From Nepenthes gracilis (lineage: Eukaryota > Streptophyta > Magnoliopsida > Caryophyllales > Nepenthaceae): a stretch of DNA of 64,000 nucleotides. The notes under the pieces were generated by a model. That model did no database searches. It was not told the origin of the DNA and saw only the letters and a program-made list of their open reading frames with translations. Positions 45,401 through 58,955 of this stretch are shown piece after piece. A program made the position numbers and the translations under genes. The DNA lies in NCBI GenBank assembly GCA_033239525.1, contig BSYO01000003.1, forward strand, positions 3,466,001-3,530,000. Direction: 5' to 3'. Position 1 is the first letter of the stretch. Each line of letters begins with the position of its first letter.

Positions 45401-47260
45401 GGAGCGACCGGTAAGAAGAGAGGAGCGATGCACTTGCTAAGGAATAACTAATTGTCGAATACATTTGTGGGGAGTGGCTAACCAGAGGAGGAAGAGAATC
45501 CTAAGCACTGACGGTGAAGAAAAAGTGTCACAAATTCAAATCAAAAATCAAATAATTAATTAATTAATTTTAATTAATGGACAGATAAATCTCAAATCGG
45601 GTGTGACATAACAGATAGATCAAAATATTTCATCATCAAATAATAAATAATATAAACTGACCAAAAACTCATCACAGTACCCCATTAAATAACCATCCAA
45701 ATAATATAAATATGATCTGCTCTAGACGGTCGTAAGGGATATAACAAAATAATGATAATAATTCATCCACATAATGAAATAAATCCAACAAATTTTAATA
45801 TATAATCCAAAGGTTTACGTTTGATCAACCCCAAAATCTCAATGATTGCCCAAACAAAATCACCTATAAATCGATATATAACCGATGTCATTTATCTAAA
45901 TAAATATGATACTCACCAGAAATTGCGATGTCGCATCGAATCTCGATCTTACTCCTACAATATTGCTCAATCCTCTATTCTAAAAAATATATATATATAA
46001 AATATTAGTCTAGACTTCAACAAGTATTATATATAAGTAAACAGGTCTAATAAATCAGAGGGTCAAGGAATAAATATCAAATCAGAAAATAAATATGAAT
46101 CAAAGTCACCAATATAAAAAATAGTCCCCTCGAGACATATATATATATATAATAGAAGTGAGTTGGATCGATTCCAATAAACAGACATTCAATCCAAAAT
46201 CAACTCTAAGGCCCAATTAGCTCATAATTTGGAGAAAAATTTAATAGGCAGATGATCCAATCACATATAAAGAATTTAAAATAATATCGCAACAAATAGC
46301 TAAAATATTCAGATCAAAACATATATATAAAATCAACATACGAGACATACCAAAATTTATTTGTGGGGTAAAATAAACAAATATTAAATCTAAATTTAAA
46401 ATCTAAGTTTAAATATCCAAATCTATATAGAAATGTAAAATATGAATCAAATTTGAGTTTTAATTATTAAAAAACTAATTTAAGAAAAAGCTACTTCTAA
46501 CCTAATAACCTTGGGCTAAATCAAATGTAGGTAAGACCAACATGTTAGGCCACCTATATATTCTATCTCTCATGGGTATGATTATGTACTATATTTTACC
46601 ACCTGTGACTTTGATTGTAACTTCTCAAATTATCAGATATATTATAATGTCCGAATATATATAAATTCTAATATATCATCTAAACGGGAAGGGTTACTAT
46701 GTCCAATTCTTTTCTACCGATGGAAAGAGATTTTTAATAATAAATATCTCCCCATCGGGAGTTAACCAAAATATCAAATATTAAATCCAAATGTAATAAC
46801 CACAACTCGGTACATACATCCAATAACATACAACGTCGGGAGTTTCATAATAATTTCTATATTGATATACTAATATAAAAATATATGATATCCAATAATT
46901 ATCCATTTTTTAAAAAAATTATAAAATTTTTAAATATTAATAGAAATAGAATGAATACCTCAATTGACCGGTAAAAAGGTCATCCATGCACAAAAAAATA
47001 GGCGCGCTAATTAGAAGTGCACCTATGACCTCAACACTTTCAAATCGGAATAAAAATATATTAGATGCGAAATCAAACAAATGATTATTTATTAATTTAT
47101 TTATTGAATATATATATATATTCAAATAGTACTCGACGCCTTTCAAGCGCCGCACCACGAATTTTGATTTTTTTAAAAAATTTTACTATTTTTAATTAAT
47201 TTTTGTCATGTTTAAATTATCAAAAATTATAATTAATATTAAAATAATCTAAATGAGGAT
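45401..47260. other. AT-rich DNA, possibly decayed retroelement
   Basis: No gene seen. It carries scattered GC-richer motifs (gggtgtgacataac near 45600; ctagacggtcgtaaggg near 45724) of a kind seen in old Gypsy LTRs. Not resolvable by eye. Confidence 0.35.
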
Positions 47261-47264
47261 CCAA

Positions 47265-47990
47265 AATAGTATATAAAGGTCGCCTACTAGTTTTTGTTAG
47301 ACTACAAATGAAGGAGCTCTGTGTGTCCTACTCTACGAGTCTTTTTCACCAGCCACGTAGCGTGAGAGTTCAGAGTTCGGGAGAGGTTTGCGTAATTGCC
47401 GATTAACATTGGTAATTAGCAAGGAAAGGACTCACATCTGGTGGGAGGTAGCTCTGAGACTGATCGACGCATTTTCTTGGTCATTTTTCTCGTTCTCCAT
47501 TTTTGTGAACTTGGAGAGAGTTCTCCTTTTACGATTGTTCGAGCCCCCCTCCTTTTCTTCTTCTCCCCTTTTTTTATTTCTTAAGCATTTGTATCTCTTC
47601 TTTTTATCAAGGAGGATCATGACTATATACCTTCTAGGCTGCAAAAATAGGCTATTATCCTGCCTTCTTTGTACACCATTCCTCATGATTACTGCGCAGA
47701 GGATGCCGAGCAAGTAGACTTGTTGGAAACCGCATGTGAGTCCTAATTCTCTGAACCGGGAAAATGATGCACTAACAATAGTAACGCTAGTTGGTCAGTT
47801 GTACAGCATCTTCTAATTTAGGAGAGTTTTTTGGCCATACTTGCAGCTCCATCTAAGGGCTGATTTTTGCTGGGCTAACTTAGACGGTGCTATCTAGATA
47901 TTGGGCTGCATAGAATGCCACCTAGGCCATACGGTTCTTCCTGCAAACTCAAAATTAATCCGGCCCACATATCTCTAGACCCATCAAGTA
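47265..47990 (+). other. Promoter-like unit without a recognisable product
   Basis: A TATATAAAGG box lies near 47271-47280, followed by several hundred bases of non-AT-rich sequence resembling a 5' leader or LTR. The open frame 47388-47717 (109 codons) lacks a known domain, and an overlapping - strand frame of similar length exists. It could be a non-coding transcript or an LTR remnant. Confidence 0.3.
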
Positions 47991-49520
47991 TAAATATTTA
48001 TTAATCTCATCTTCCGTTGCCCATGCTACTACCTCTTGGCCACACGTAGGCAGTAACTTACCTTGGGCAATTTTCGGGCCTTTGCCCAACTCTAGCAAGC
48101 CACTGCTAGTGTCCCCACTAATCATGTGTCACCATGCCCTGCCCCCTCATTTAGTCATCATAATAGTATTTGTAATGTCATGTTTTTTTATTTGTAATTG
48201 ATAACGTCATTATTAATATTTATTAGATTAATTTAAATTATAATTATATAATACTTTTTAAAAAAATGAAATTACATAAGTTCAAGCTAGTGTTTGAATG
48301 TCTTCATGTTTGTATGCATTTAAGGCAGTAGCTGTATATCTAAAATACATTTATGGAGTACTCATATATAAAATACCTAAAGTGTATCTGAGAGACACTT
48401 ATATATGATTGAGATAATATATTAGCGCATGATGTAGGCCTATTAGGCGCTCATGAACCAATTAAATATATAAAGTTTTTGGTATTGAACTTTGATTATT
48501 TTTGTGAAAAAACAGAGAAGAGGAAGAAAGGGAAGAGAATAATAACAATGGGAGAGAGAAAAGAGAGAAAAAAATAGAGTTTGAAAATTTTTAGATTAGA
48601 TAATAGTGGAAAAAGAGAGAAGAGAGAATGAGAAGAAAAGAATAAAAATGTGAGAGTGAGAAAGAAAAAGAAATATAGTTTGAAACTTTTTAAATTAAAT
48701 CTATTAAATTTGAAATTAAAGAAAATTATATCTCAATAGGTTCTTCAGTCTATTTTATAAATTATTTAATTTGACTAATAATTTTTATTTTACTGTACAT
48801 AAACATTACCCTTTAATTGACTATTTTAAATATCATTATATATATATATTTTTCATCAAATATTTTAAGGTTTCATTTGATTTTATCAAATGTTAAAAGA
48901 TTTTATTTATTTTTTATCAAATAAGTGAGTATTTTGAGAAAATATATTCATACATAAAAAATATTATAAAAAAATCATAAAATATTATATATTTAATATT
49001 ATATGTGTCAGTCTGTGCAATCATTTAATAATAATTCTATTTTATTATTTGATATAAATTTATACTTTTCATGTATAGTATATATTTATATTTTTTTTAG
49101 AGTAAAAAAGTTTTATAAATTTGTTATAGAATTCTCTATTTATTTTTAAAAATTTTTATAAAAAATTGATAATATATATTCAAATATATCATAATATATT
49201 AAAGGTACTTGATAAATATATCTATTATTCACAAAAGAAAAAAAATAGAATGTGACCCTTTTTATAGAAAATAATATATAGACTACAAACTTATAGACTT
49301 TAAATAGTAGTATTTCGGTTTGAGGTTATCAAAAATATTTATAATGTGTCATCAAAACCGACCTTTTGATTAGTTGGTATGTGAATTATCGGTTATTAGT
49401 TCTCTAATTTGATATACATTATATTTTATATTTTAAAATATTTTAACTTTCTAATATTTGCATGTATTGATTTTATTTTTGAATTTGCGTGATTTTTATT
49501 ACTGAATTTTTTGAATATAT
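47991..49520. other. AT-rich intergenic DNA
   Basis: No gene seen. A purine-rich patch (48530-48680; gagagaaaagagagaa type) stands out. Confidence 0.6.
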
Positions 49521-49529
49521 TATACGATT

Positions 49530-50490
49530 TAGATTTGATGGGTCTAATATAAATATGAGCCAGTAAGAATGATACCCAACCGATAGGAAGACCCAACTAG
49601 GCGATGGGGCCCCATAAGGTTTGCACGGAGCTGAACACCGCGAGATAGGTCTTAGGCTGGACAAGCCACATCAATGCTCACTAGAAATCACCTAACACAC
49701 GCCCAATCACAATTAGTTTGTCCTCTCCCCAAGGCGACTGTAGACTAATAGCAAAGGAAATGTCAACCAATAGCGGATAAGATTAACTCTGACAAGTTAA
49801 GACGCTCACTGCCTTACAACAGTTCAGCCAATCCCAATGAAAAGCTCCCAAGCCCATTCCCGTCATACCTGGCGATACTTTTTGCGTCATCACAAGACGA
49901 CAATTAACACCGCTGGCCACCACCAATACTCAGTGGTTGGTGAACTTAGGAAGGACACCTGTCACAGGTTTTCGCGCCCAAAGCTTTTTCTACGGAGATT
50001 ATAGATATCTTCTTCTACACTGGAGAAGAAAGGGGAGGGAGTTTAATAATTAAGGGCACTCGAGGCATCTCAGAGTTACCTCAGGATCAGATTTGAACCC
50101 ACACGCGAGGAGAAAGGACTAGCTCCCTTTCCTTCGAAAATGCCGCTCTAATTCGACGACCATAGTAAGCCACTCTCCGAAGTGTACAGAAGGAGCCAAA
50201 GCCTCCTCTAACCCTCTCTCCCATCTCTTACCTTAAATATCCGTACATTTCACATTACGTTTACCTTCGCACTCATATCTTTCTATTATTTGGAAAAGAT
50301 ATTTAACTTGAACGTCGGATGATATACGGTGGGAACACTTTTAATTATATTCTGACCTTCTATTTGTAATTTGTGGTACGCAAGGCATACATTAAGAGAC
50401 GTGGAGGCCGGACTTGTTCGAATCCAACCTGACGCAAGGAATCTGAAGGCTCTCTATTCTTCACGAAAACCAGGACCCGAGGACACATTA
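49530..50490 (+). repeat. Probable Gypsy-type LTR or LTR fragment
   Basis: GC-richer block between AT-rich DNA. Its right part has TTAACTTGAACGTCGGA (about 50307-50323) and then GGGAACAC. This is the R-U5 signature I recall from plant Gypsy LTRs (acttgagcgtcggag...gggaacacc). Ends and target duplication were not found and no internal element sequence follows, so a solo LTR or fragment is inferred. Confidence 0.5.
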
Positions 50491-52630
50491 ATATTTATGA
50501 TAATTTCGTACAGTTTATATGATTTGATATTTATATATATATAACAAACTGTGTATATAAAATTATGATTTGAAATTGTGTTATTTGAAAAGTTTGTCAT
50601 ATCAAATTTCAGGTGCATTTTACGATTTTTTGTTATTCTTTATGTTTTATAAATGAGTATTTGTTTGTCATATATATATATATATATACTTTTTGAGTCT
50701 TAGATATATAATTTGCAATATTTTTTAAACCATTTTATACTCACAAACTATAAATACTTGCAAAATATAGAAGAATAATTGGCAAAGATATGTATTTAGT
50801 TGTATTTGTATTTACATTTGTATTTTGGTAATATTTAAAATTATTATATATTTTAATTTTCATAGTTTGTATAATTTGGGATATTATATTAGATGGACGT
50901 TATGGTAGGACTTTGATTTGTGATGGTTTGGTTGTTTGATCAAATACAATTTCTTACATATATTTGAAATTTGAGCATATTCTTATATTATTTGAAAAAC
51001 AATTGATATTTAGTTTGGACAGATATTGTATCTACTATTATGTTTATAATTTATTGTGTTGTTTTGTTATTGGTATGTTATGTTCAACCAGGGATGTGAC
51101 TTATTTGGTCTTAATTACTTTTGAATAATTAATATTATTATTGATGTTATTATTTTACTTACTTATACTGAAATTATAATAATATTTTTTTTTGGTAAAT
51201 ATTATTAAATCAAGAAGAAAATGGGTATAACATGAGGACTTTTCAGAAAATCATCCATCCTAATACTACTCTTACCTAAACATGTTTATTTTTAAAATTC
51301 TGATAGGATCTGGTGCATTAGTATTAGTATGGTCGTACCCTTAAATTGAAATGTAAGAGAGAGGAAGATAGAGGGCCGAACTGGGTTCGAACCGATGACC
51401 TCTTAATATGGTGATATTATTCTTACCTGATTTTTAGATGTAATAATTATTCCATATATAAATTAAATATTATAATATTTATTTATATTATATTCATAAT
51501 GATATTTATTTAATTTTTTTTACTTTAGCTTTTTGAGTAACTAATCAATACGTAAAATTTTGATACTGTGGTAAAAAAAATGTTTAAAGCTTAAACCCAT
51601 CGTATGTTTTCTTTTATAGAAGTCAAAAATATAATTTTTTTTTCCTTTGCAAAGATTTCCAAATGAATCAAAATAAGCTATGTATAATATATTTTGACCA
51701 ATTAAAAGACTAGATTTCATAGAAACTTCAAGTGCTGAAAATTTATGGACAAGAAAATACGTAGGAATTCTGTAAATTAATTATTACTTTATAGTGTCAC
51801 TAATTGCGATATTTATAAAATTATTTATCAGTATGTTTGTAATTAATGGACTATAGAATTATAAAATAATAACATGTCTTGTACTAATAAAAAAATGAAC
51901 ATGAAATAATAAAATAATTTCATGTATAGTTTGATTTTTCAAATTCTTAGAGTGTTAAAACATGGAAGGCAACTAAGAATTTGTCATATGTGGTTTTAAA
52001 ATATTAAAAATTGATAAGTTTTTTAAAAAAATAACTTGAAAAAAAAAAACCAATTGGAATTGTTTATAAGAAATATATATCGGCATCAACTGAAATTTTA
52101 TTAAATAAATTAAATAACTTTAGAGGTGATATAATTTTCCTCCATATATTTATAGTTTGCTCAATCGTGATTATGTGGGCAACTGAGTCAATCAAGCCGA
52201 GCATCTTATGTCTAGGTTTGATTGCGTTCAATATTTAGTATATAAGTGACTAAAATATGCTTGATTTAAATTAGATCATATTTAGAAAAAAAGCCTTCAT
52301 TTTCAATATCTGATTATTTTAATATTTATTTTATCTTCCTCACTTTTTAACAGAGGGCAGAGTCAACTCAATTAATCCGACTCTATCTCATTGGTTAAAA
52401 AAAATCATTAGTGTAAAAAAGTAGTCTTTTATATTTAAAAAATACCATCTTATATGTTACCGGATCTTGATAAAGTCAATGGGTTGGCACTAATTCTATC
52501 AATTGAAAAATAATTTTAATTATTGAATAAGAAGAAAAACGTTATGAGCTTTAATTTTACAAAATAACTGAACTCTCAAGGGCTTTTCAAGTATTAAAAT
52601 AGTTTGTCAAATACGTTACTTTATAGCCAA
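50491..52630. other. AT-rich intergenic DNA
   Basis: No gene seen. Contains a SINE-like patch (51225-51430) and a TA-rich microsatellite near 50672-50690. Confidence 0.55.
51225..51430 (-). repeat. Possible SINE remnant with tRNA-type B box
   Basis: On the - strand GGTTCGAACCC (complement of 51383-51393) matches the pol III B box. The downstream body (tcttacatttcaatttaaggg...gcaccagatcctatc) has the feel of plant SINEs. No convincing A box upstream, so the 5' part may be lost. Confidence 0.35.
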
Positions 52631-52635
52631 AATTC
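52631..52635. repeat. Target site duplication of the Copia element, left
   Basis: AATTC, matching AATCC at 58288-58292 in four of five bases. Confidence 0.5.
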
Positions 52636-53460
52636 TGTTGGGAGGTTACTCCCATGTGAAAGTCCTAATGACCAGAGCACTCAAACGGAGTTCATAAACT
52701 ACGAAGCGAATAAGTAAAAGAAATTTCGATCAACAAAATTCACCAAAAATAATTTGACGGACAACAATATCTAGTCAATATGTTGACCGGTGAGTGGTAT
52801 AAGCTACCTTACATTGTTGAAAGATCCCTAAAAGATTACAGACCGATCTCCTAAGGGATTGGAGATCATGTGGAAAGGACGGTCAACGGGCGTTGACCGA
52901 TTTTGTGAAGAACGGGGGCGTTGGAATGTTGGCCATTCGTCAGAAAATCCAGAATGGTACTAGCTCAGAAGATCTTCCGAGTGTATGTGATCTCAAACGA
53001 TTTTGCAGGACTCGTTTTTGTACAGAGTATATTCATATTATTGGTAAGAACAGATTTTATCGGGGAATAAAGAATATTCCTCTAATTTGCTTAATATTTA
53101 CGTCTGTTATTTTAAGGGTGCGTGAAGGGAAGAAAAGAGAGACAGTGAGAGTAAAAGATAGGGAAGAAAAGAGAGAGAGAGTTGTGAGCAAAACGAAGTG
53201 TGTTTTTTTATTACATGTGCTCTGTTCTTCGATCTTCTTTCTCGTGTGCCAGTATAATTATGGGATAATATTCCTAACCTCACACATAGTGAAATTGGTT
53301 CGTGGACGAATGTCTCATAATTTTTTTCTTACTTGATAAGAATTTTTTACGTAAAAATTCACGTGTTAATCTTCTTCTTCTTCATTCCTTTACTGTGTCT
53401 ATTTGTGTGCGGAGTTTGACGTCCTGCTGTCTGTCCGATTACGTCTCTTTTGAGACAATA
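52636..53460 (+). repeat. 5' LTR of the Copia element
   Basis: 825 bp, TGTTGGGAGG...GACAATA. It contains a purine-rich leader (agagagacagtgagag, near 53135) and TTTTTTACGTAAAAATTCACGTG before the end. The PBS follows after 2 bases. Confidence 0.9.
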
Positions 53461-53462
53461 AG

Positions 53463-53475
53463 TGGTATCAGAGAC
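53463..53475 (+). other. Primer binding site of the Copia element
   Basis: TGGTATCAGAGAC, the classic plant Copia site complementary to initiator tRNA-Met, two bases after the LTR. Confidence 0.9.
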
Positions 53476-53495
53476 AAGTTGAGAACTCCGGCTAA

Positions 53496-54239
53496 ATGGC
53501 ATCATCATCTTCAAAAAAATTGTCGATCAGCGTGGAGCGGTTCAACGGGTAGAGTAATTTCATTCTCTGGCAAGAGAGGATGAAGAATATTCTGACTAGA
53601 GAATGAACAATAAAAGCGATAAAAAAGAAGGAAGAGAAGCTGGAAAGTTTGTTCGAGGAAGAGTGGCAAGATAAAAAAGATCTTGTCAATTACACTATTA
53701 AATTATGCTTGGCGGACAACACGCTTCAGGAGGTCCTTGGACTGACTGATCAGGCGGAGGTTTGGGAGAAGTTAGAGAGCCAATATAAGTTCAAGTCCCT
53801 GACAACTAGGCTGCACGTGAAAAAGCAGTTCTATGGCCTACGATTGTTGGAAGGATGAAGTTTTGAAAAATACTTGGACAAGTCTAACAGGATTGTGACA
53901 CAAATGGCGGCCCTTGATGAGAAGATTCAGGAGGAGGATAAGATATTGGTTTTGCTGGTGTCTCTGACAGCTTCTTATGACCATATTGTTATTACGCTAC
54001 TGTTTGGAAAAGACATTCTCAAATTGGACGAGGTCATTGCTTCCTTATTCATGAACGAGTCAAGGCGGTCACAAGGGGTCTCAACGTCCTCGCATTCTGA
54101 GGTACTTGTGATCCAATCTAGGAGAAGGAACAGAGGACGCAGCCAGAAGCCTGGAGAGAAAGTTCGCGGTAAATTTTGGTCAATATATCAAAACCTTGAA
54201 TGCCATTACTGTGGTAAAAAGTGCCACATCAAGAAGTAA
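53496..54239 (+). pseudogene. Copia gag, interrupted
   Basis: Starts at ATG 53496 (MASSSSKKLSISVERFNG), then an early TAG. Continues with typical Copia gag sequence (SLFEEEWQDKKD; AEVWEKLESQYKFKSL; another stop near 53856). It ends near the zinc knuckle CHYCGKKCHIKK, where the usual Gly is Cys and a stop replaces the final part. The capsid-like protein would coat the RNA; this copy cannot make it. Confidence 0.85.
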
Positions 54240-57200
54240 TACTTCAAGTGAAAGCGTGAGAATGCAGAAAAAGGAAAAGAAGAATAGGGACGAAGTGAAG
54301 AGAAGTTCTCGATCTCAATGGTCACACAAGGCGATCTCTTCTTGACATGTGAAGAGAACGTGGTAAGTGTGATAGACAATGAGTCAGGTTGGGTGATTGA
54401 CTCTGGTACCTCCTTGCACGTCACGTCTAGAAATGGATTCTTCACATCTTATACTCCACGAGATTTTGGAGTAATAAGGACAGGTAGTGAAGGAATATCC
54501 CAAATTATTGGTAGAGGTAGCGTTGTACTGGTCATCAATAATGGAACGAAACTGATGTTAAATGATGTCTGACATATTCTTGACATCCGACTTAATATCA
54601 TTTCAGCCAATTGGCTGGATGATGAAGGTTATTGTAATACCTTCTGCGAAGGTGAGTGAAAATTGACTAAAGGGTCTTTTGTTGTGGCGAGAGGAAAAAA
54701 GTGCTCCGACCTATACATAATGAATGCATCCGCAATGGCCGGAGATGTGAATTCTGCAATCAATAAGGAGTTCAAAATTTTGTGACATCGAAGGTTAGGC
54801 CACATGAGCGAACGTGGACTATCTTATTTTACCAGGAAGGATCTTATTCCGGGAATGAAGGAGGACGAACTCGAGGACGTGTCCTCACTACTTGGCCAGC
54901 AAGAAAATAAGAGTCTCATTTCATGGAGACTCGTCCGCTCCAAAAGTAGAATTGCTCAATCATGTACACACAGATGTGTGTGGACCTTTCAGGGAGAAAT
55001 CGTTTGGTGAAGCTCAGTATTTCGTTTCTTTTATTGACGATTGTTCTAAAAAATTATGGGTCTATCCACTAAAAACCAAGGACTAAGTTCTCGATATATT
55101 TGAGCAATTTTATATTCTTATTGAGCGTCAGATAGGAAAGAAATTGAAAGTCGTCCGAAGTGATAATGGCGGTGAGTATATAGGGCCTTTTGATACTTAT
55201 TACCGGTTACATGGCATTAGACATTAAAAGACGTCACAATTTAACAGAGTGTTCAAGCGGATGACCGCACACTTCTGGAAAGAGTATGGTGCATGCTTTC
55301 TGAAACTAAACTTTTTGTACACTTTTGGGCCGAAGCACTAAAGACGGCGTCCCATGTCATAAATAGGTCGCCCAATAAACCCTTGAAGGGTGAAGTGCTA
55401 GAGAAGATTTGGTTGGATAAGAAACCATCCTATAATCATCTACGGGTATTTGGTTGAAAAGCCTTTATTCATATTCCAAATAATGAAAATACCAAATTAG
55501 AGTCAAAGACGATGCAGTGCGTCTTTCTAGATTATGGAAAAGATGAGTTAGGTTACAGATTTTATGACCCAACTGAGAGAAGGTTTGTCCGATCAAGGGA
55601 TGTGACTTTCATTGAGAATGAAAAGATTGAGGATACTAGCAGGAAGACCAACTCTGTTGTTGCTCGAACGGACAAAGTGAGTGTTAAAATTGTCCGTCCA
55701 GTGTCCCTGGAGAACGAGGACAATGGTCCTGAAGTGGCCAAGGAGAGTGGTGAGATGGTCTTGGAACCCGATGAAGAGCAGGATGAAGTTCTTTCTCAAT
55801 CGACCGAAGATGTTCTTGTCAGACGATCCTCATGAAACAGACGATCATTCGTCTGTCTGTCACATTGTGAGTATGTTATGCTTACTGATGCCGAAGAGCC
55901 TGAGACTTATGAAGAGGCTAATGAGGATGAGAGTAACAGAAAATGGCTGGAAGTCATGAAAGATAAAATGTGTTCTCTCCATAAAAATCACACATTTAAT
56001 TTGGTCAAGTTTTCTAAGGGGAAGAGAGCTCTAAAGAATAAGTGGGTCCTTCGACTGAAGACATTCGAGGATACTATCCAGCTGAGATACAAGGCGCGGC
56101 TTGTGGTAAAAGACTTTAGTCAACAAAATGGAGTTAATTTTGATGAGATTTTTGCTCCAGTGATGAAGATGTCTTCCATAAGGGTTGTGTTGGGATTGAC
56201 AGCTGCCCAGAATTTAAAAGTGGTGCAGATGGATGTCTGGATAGCCTTCCTCCGTGGTGAGCTAGAAGAAGAAATTTATATGAAACAGTAAGAATGGTTT
56301 AAGGTTAAATGAAAGAAGCGACTCGTCTATCGTATAAGGAAGAGTCTGTATGGGTTGAAATAAACTCCAAGACAGTGGTACAAGATATTTGAGTCTGTCA
56401 TGGTCAATCAATGGTACCAACGGACTACTTGTGATCACTGTGTATTCCCATAGAGGTTTTTCGAAAATAATTTTATTATCCTTCTTTTACACGTGGATGA
56501 CATATTTATTGTTGGATGAAATGGTGCTTGGATAAAGAAGTTGAAAGAGCAACTTAGATGGACTTTTGCCATGAAAGACCTCGGACCGGCAAAATAGATT
56601 CTTGGCATTAGAATTATTCACGATCGGGAGATAGGGAGATTATGGTTGTCCCAGGAAAATTACATTGAGAAGGTGCTCCAACGCTTTAACATGGACAAGT
56701 CTAAACCTGTTGGCACTCCACTGGCAAACCAATACAGGCTAAGCAGTCATCAGTGTCCATCCTCGGACGAAGAGAAGACATACATGAGAGGCGTTCCCTA
56801 TTCCTCAGCTGTAGGAAGCCTGATATATGTCCTAATATGTAAAAGGTCGGATATAACACATGCTGTGGGTACAGTCAGCCATTTTCAATAAAACTCAGGA
56901 AAGGAGTACTAGTTCGTGGTTAAATGAATCATGAGATACATTCGAGGAACTTCCAATAAGTGCTTGTGTCTTAGAAGTAACGAGCCTCAATTGATGGGCT
57001 ACTCGGATATTGATAGTCGTAAATCCACTTCGGGATACTTAATGAAGTTTGCTTGGAGGTGCGGTTTCTGACAGTCCAAGTTGTAAAAGTACGTCATCCT
57101 TTTTACTATAGAGGCCGAGTACATTACCATGACAGAAGCTTGTAAAGAGATGTTGTGGATGAAGAAATTCATTCAGATTTTGGGTCTCATACAAGAAAAG

Positions 57201-57445
57201 TATGCAATACTTTGTGAGAGTTAGAGTGTCATACATTCTATAAGAACTCCTCATTTCATTCCAGATCGAAGTATATCGATATTTAATATCATTGGATGAG
57301 GGATGTACTTGAAGCCGGTCTACTGTCACTAGAGAAAATTGGCACTGAAGAGAATGGGGCGGACATGATGACCAAAATTCTACCGAGAGGAAAGAATGAA
57401 ACTTGCTGTAAGCTGGCTAGGCTGATGGACTTAACTTTTCCACAG
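54240..57445 (+). pseudogene. Copia pol (protease, integrase, RT, RNase H), many lesions
   Basis: Order: aspartic protease with DSGT (about 54396-54410); pre-integrase HRRLGHMSERGL (about 54786); integrase core with HTDVCGP and RSDNGGEY (about 54965 and 55155); RT with VVQMDVWIAFLRGELEEEIY (56220-56280) and LLLHVDDIFIVG (about 56483; Copia usually has YVDD); RNase H part with GYSDIDS and SRKSTSGYLM-type residues (about 57000-57045). In-frame stops and frame changes occur in nearly every domain. Copia domain order (integrase before RT) is clear. Confidence 0.88.
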
Positions 57446-57460
57446 TCGTGAAAGGAAGTT

Positions 57461-58287
57461 TGTTGGAAGGTCACTTCCATGTGAAAGTTGTAATGATCGG
57501 AAGACTCAGACGGAGCTCATGGACTACGAAACGAATAAGTAGATGAAATTCTGGTCAACAAAGTTGATCGAAAATAATTTGACGGGTAACAATGTCTGGT
57601 CAATATGTTGACCAGCGAGTGGCATAAGCTGCCATACATTGTTGAAAGATCTCTGAATGATTACCGACCGATCTTCTAAGGGATTGGTGATCATGTGAAA
57701 AGGACAATCAACGGGTGTTGACCGATCTTGTGAAGAACGCGAGCGTTGGAATGTTGGTCGTCCGTCAGAAAATCCAGAATGGTGCCAGCTCAGAAGATCT
57801 TCTGAGCGTATGTGATCTCAGACGATTTTGTAGGAATCGTTTTTATATAGAGTATATTCATATTATTGGTAAGGTCAGATTTTATTGGGAAATAAAGAAT
57901 ATTTCTCTGATTTGCTGAATATTGGCGTCTGTTAGTTTAAGGGTGCGTGAAGGAAAGAAAAGAGAGACAGTGAGAGTGAAAGATAGGGAAGAAAAGAGAG
58001 AGAGAGTTGTGAGCAAAACGAAGTGTGTTTTTATATTACTTGAGATCTGTTCTTCGGTCTTATTTCTCGTGTGCCAGTATAATTGTGGGATAATATACCC
58101 AGCCTCACACATGGTGAAATTGGTTCGTAGACGAATGTCCCATAATTTTTTTCTTACTTGATAAGGGTTTTTTACGTAAAAATTCGCGTGTTAATCTTCT
58201 TCTTCTTCATTTCTTTACTGTGTCTATTTGTGTGTGAAGTCTGACGTCCTACTGTCCACCCAATCACGTCTCTTTTGAGAAACAACA
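57461..58287 (+). repeat. 3' LTR of the Copia element
   Basis: 827 bp, TGTTGGAAGG...AACAACA, preceded by the purine tract. Aligns over its full length with 52636-53460, with many scattered point differences. Confidence 0.9.
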
Positions 58288-58292
58288 AATCC
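58288..58292. repeat. Target site duplication of the Copia element, right
   Basis: AATCC; four of five bases match 52631-52635. Confidence 0.5.
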
Positions 58293-58769
58293 ACATACAA
58301 AAAACAAAATATAGACTAAGTTTATACTATAATTAAATTAGCATTTATATATTCAGTTATATATAAAACCTTATTTGATAAGGGAAAACCCGGCATGGCG
58401 GTAAAACTTTGGATTGACTTTTTAATATTTCTTTATATAATAAACACATGTAACATATATATATATATATAATATTTTATATTGGATTTCGTTCGAAATA
58501 TAGTAATTTTAAATGTAACTCAAATCTAATAATAAAGTTTTGGGTTTTATAATGAATTAAACCCGATCAGATCATATAAAATAATTAACTCTTATTATGT
58601 TGCGTTGAATTATTTTGGATTTGAACTGTTTTTAGTCGTCTCTACGGCTAATGAAATTCTAATGGCCGTACGGTGGCTCCACCAATTTGTGCGGTTGGAC
58701 TCAAATTCGGAAGACGGTCAAAACTTAAACGTTGAATAAGCTAATAGAATTGAGTAAGTCTTTGTCTTT

Positions 58770-58955
58770 TAACGAGGAAGAAATATTTATTTTTTTGATT
58801 TTTAATTATTTATTTTAAATAAATAATTATAATTTATTTAACTTAAAATAAATAATTTTAATTATTTTTAAATATTCAAAATTTTTAAATTATAATTATA
58901 TATTTAAAAATATATAATAATAATAACAATATTTTTATCTTTTATAAAAATAAAG
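58770..58955. repeat. AT-rich palindromic MITE-like foldback, copy 3
   Basis: tttttaattatttattttaa-ataaataattataattta with downstream inverted partner and a flank ttttataaaaataaagtttttcc, like the other copies. Confidence 0.5.

Larger units (their letters stand above)
52636..58287 (+). mobile_element. Full-length degenerate Copia retrotransposon (Tork-like, element 3)
   Basis: 5' LTR 52636-53460, initiator-tRNA-Met type PBS (TGGTATCAGAGAC, 53463-53475), gag, protease, integrase, RT and RNase H in the Copia order, a purine-rich tract (gtgaaaggaagt, about 57449-57460), and 3' LTR 57461-58287. Many stops and frameshifts make it inactive. The LTRs differ at about 11 of the first 60 positions, so the insertion is old. 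Motifs (GWVIDSGTSLHVT, HRRLGHMSERGL, EEEIYMKQ) fit the Tork/Tnt1 type lineage. Confidence 0.92.

Noticed and set aside
47388..47717. 109-codon open frame as a gene
   Set aside because: An equal-length frame on the other strand overlaps it, and composition is low-complexity (F/L/S).
51383..51393. B-box motif as a tRNA gene
   Set aside because: No cloverleaf, anticodon arm or A box at the right distance; treated as a possible SINE remnant.
52893..53336. 147-codon frame at the left of the Copia element
   Set aside because: It lies within the 5' LTR, and the same frame recurs in broken form in the 3' LTR (57715-58161). It is not a separate gene.
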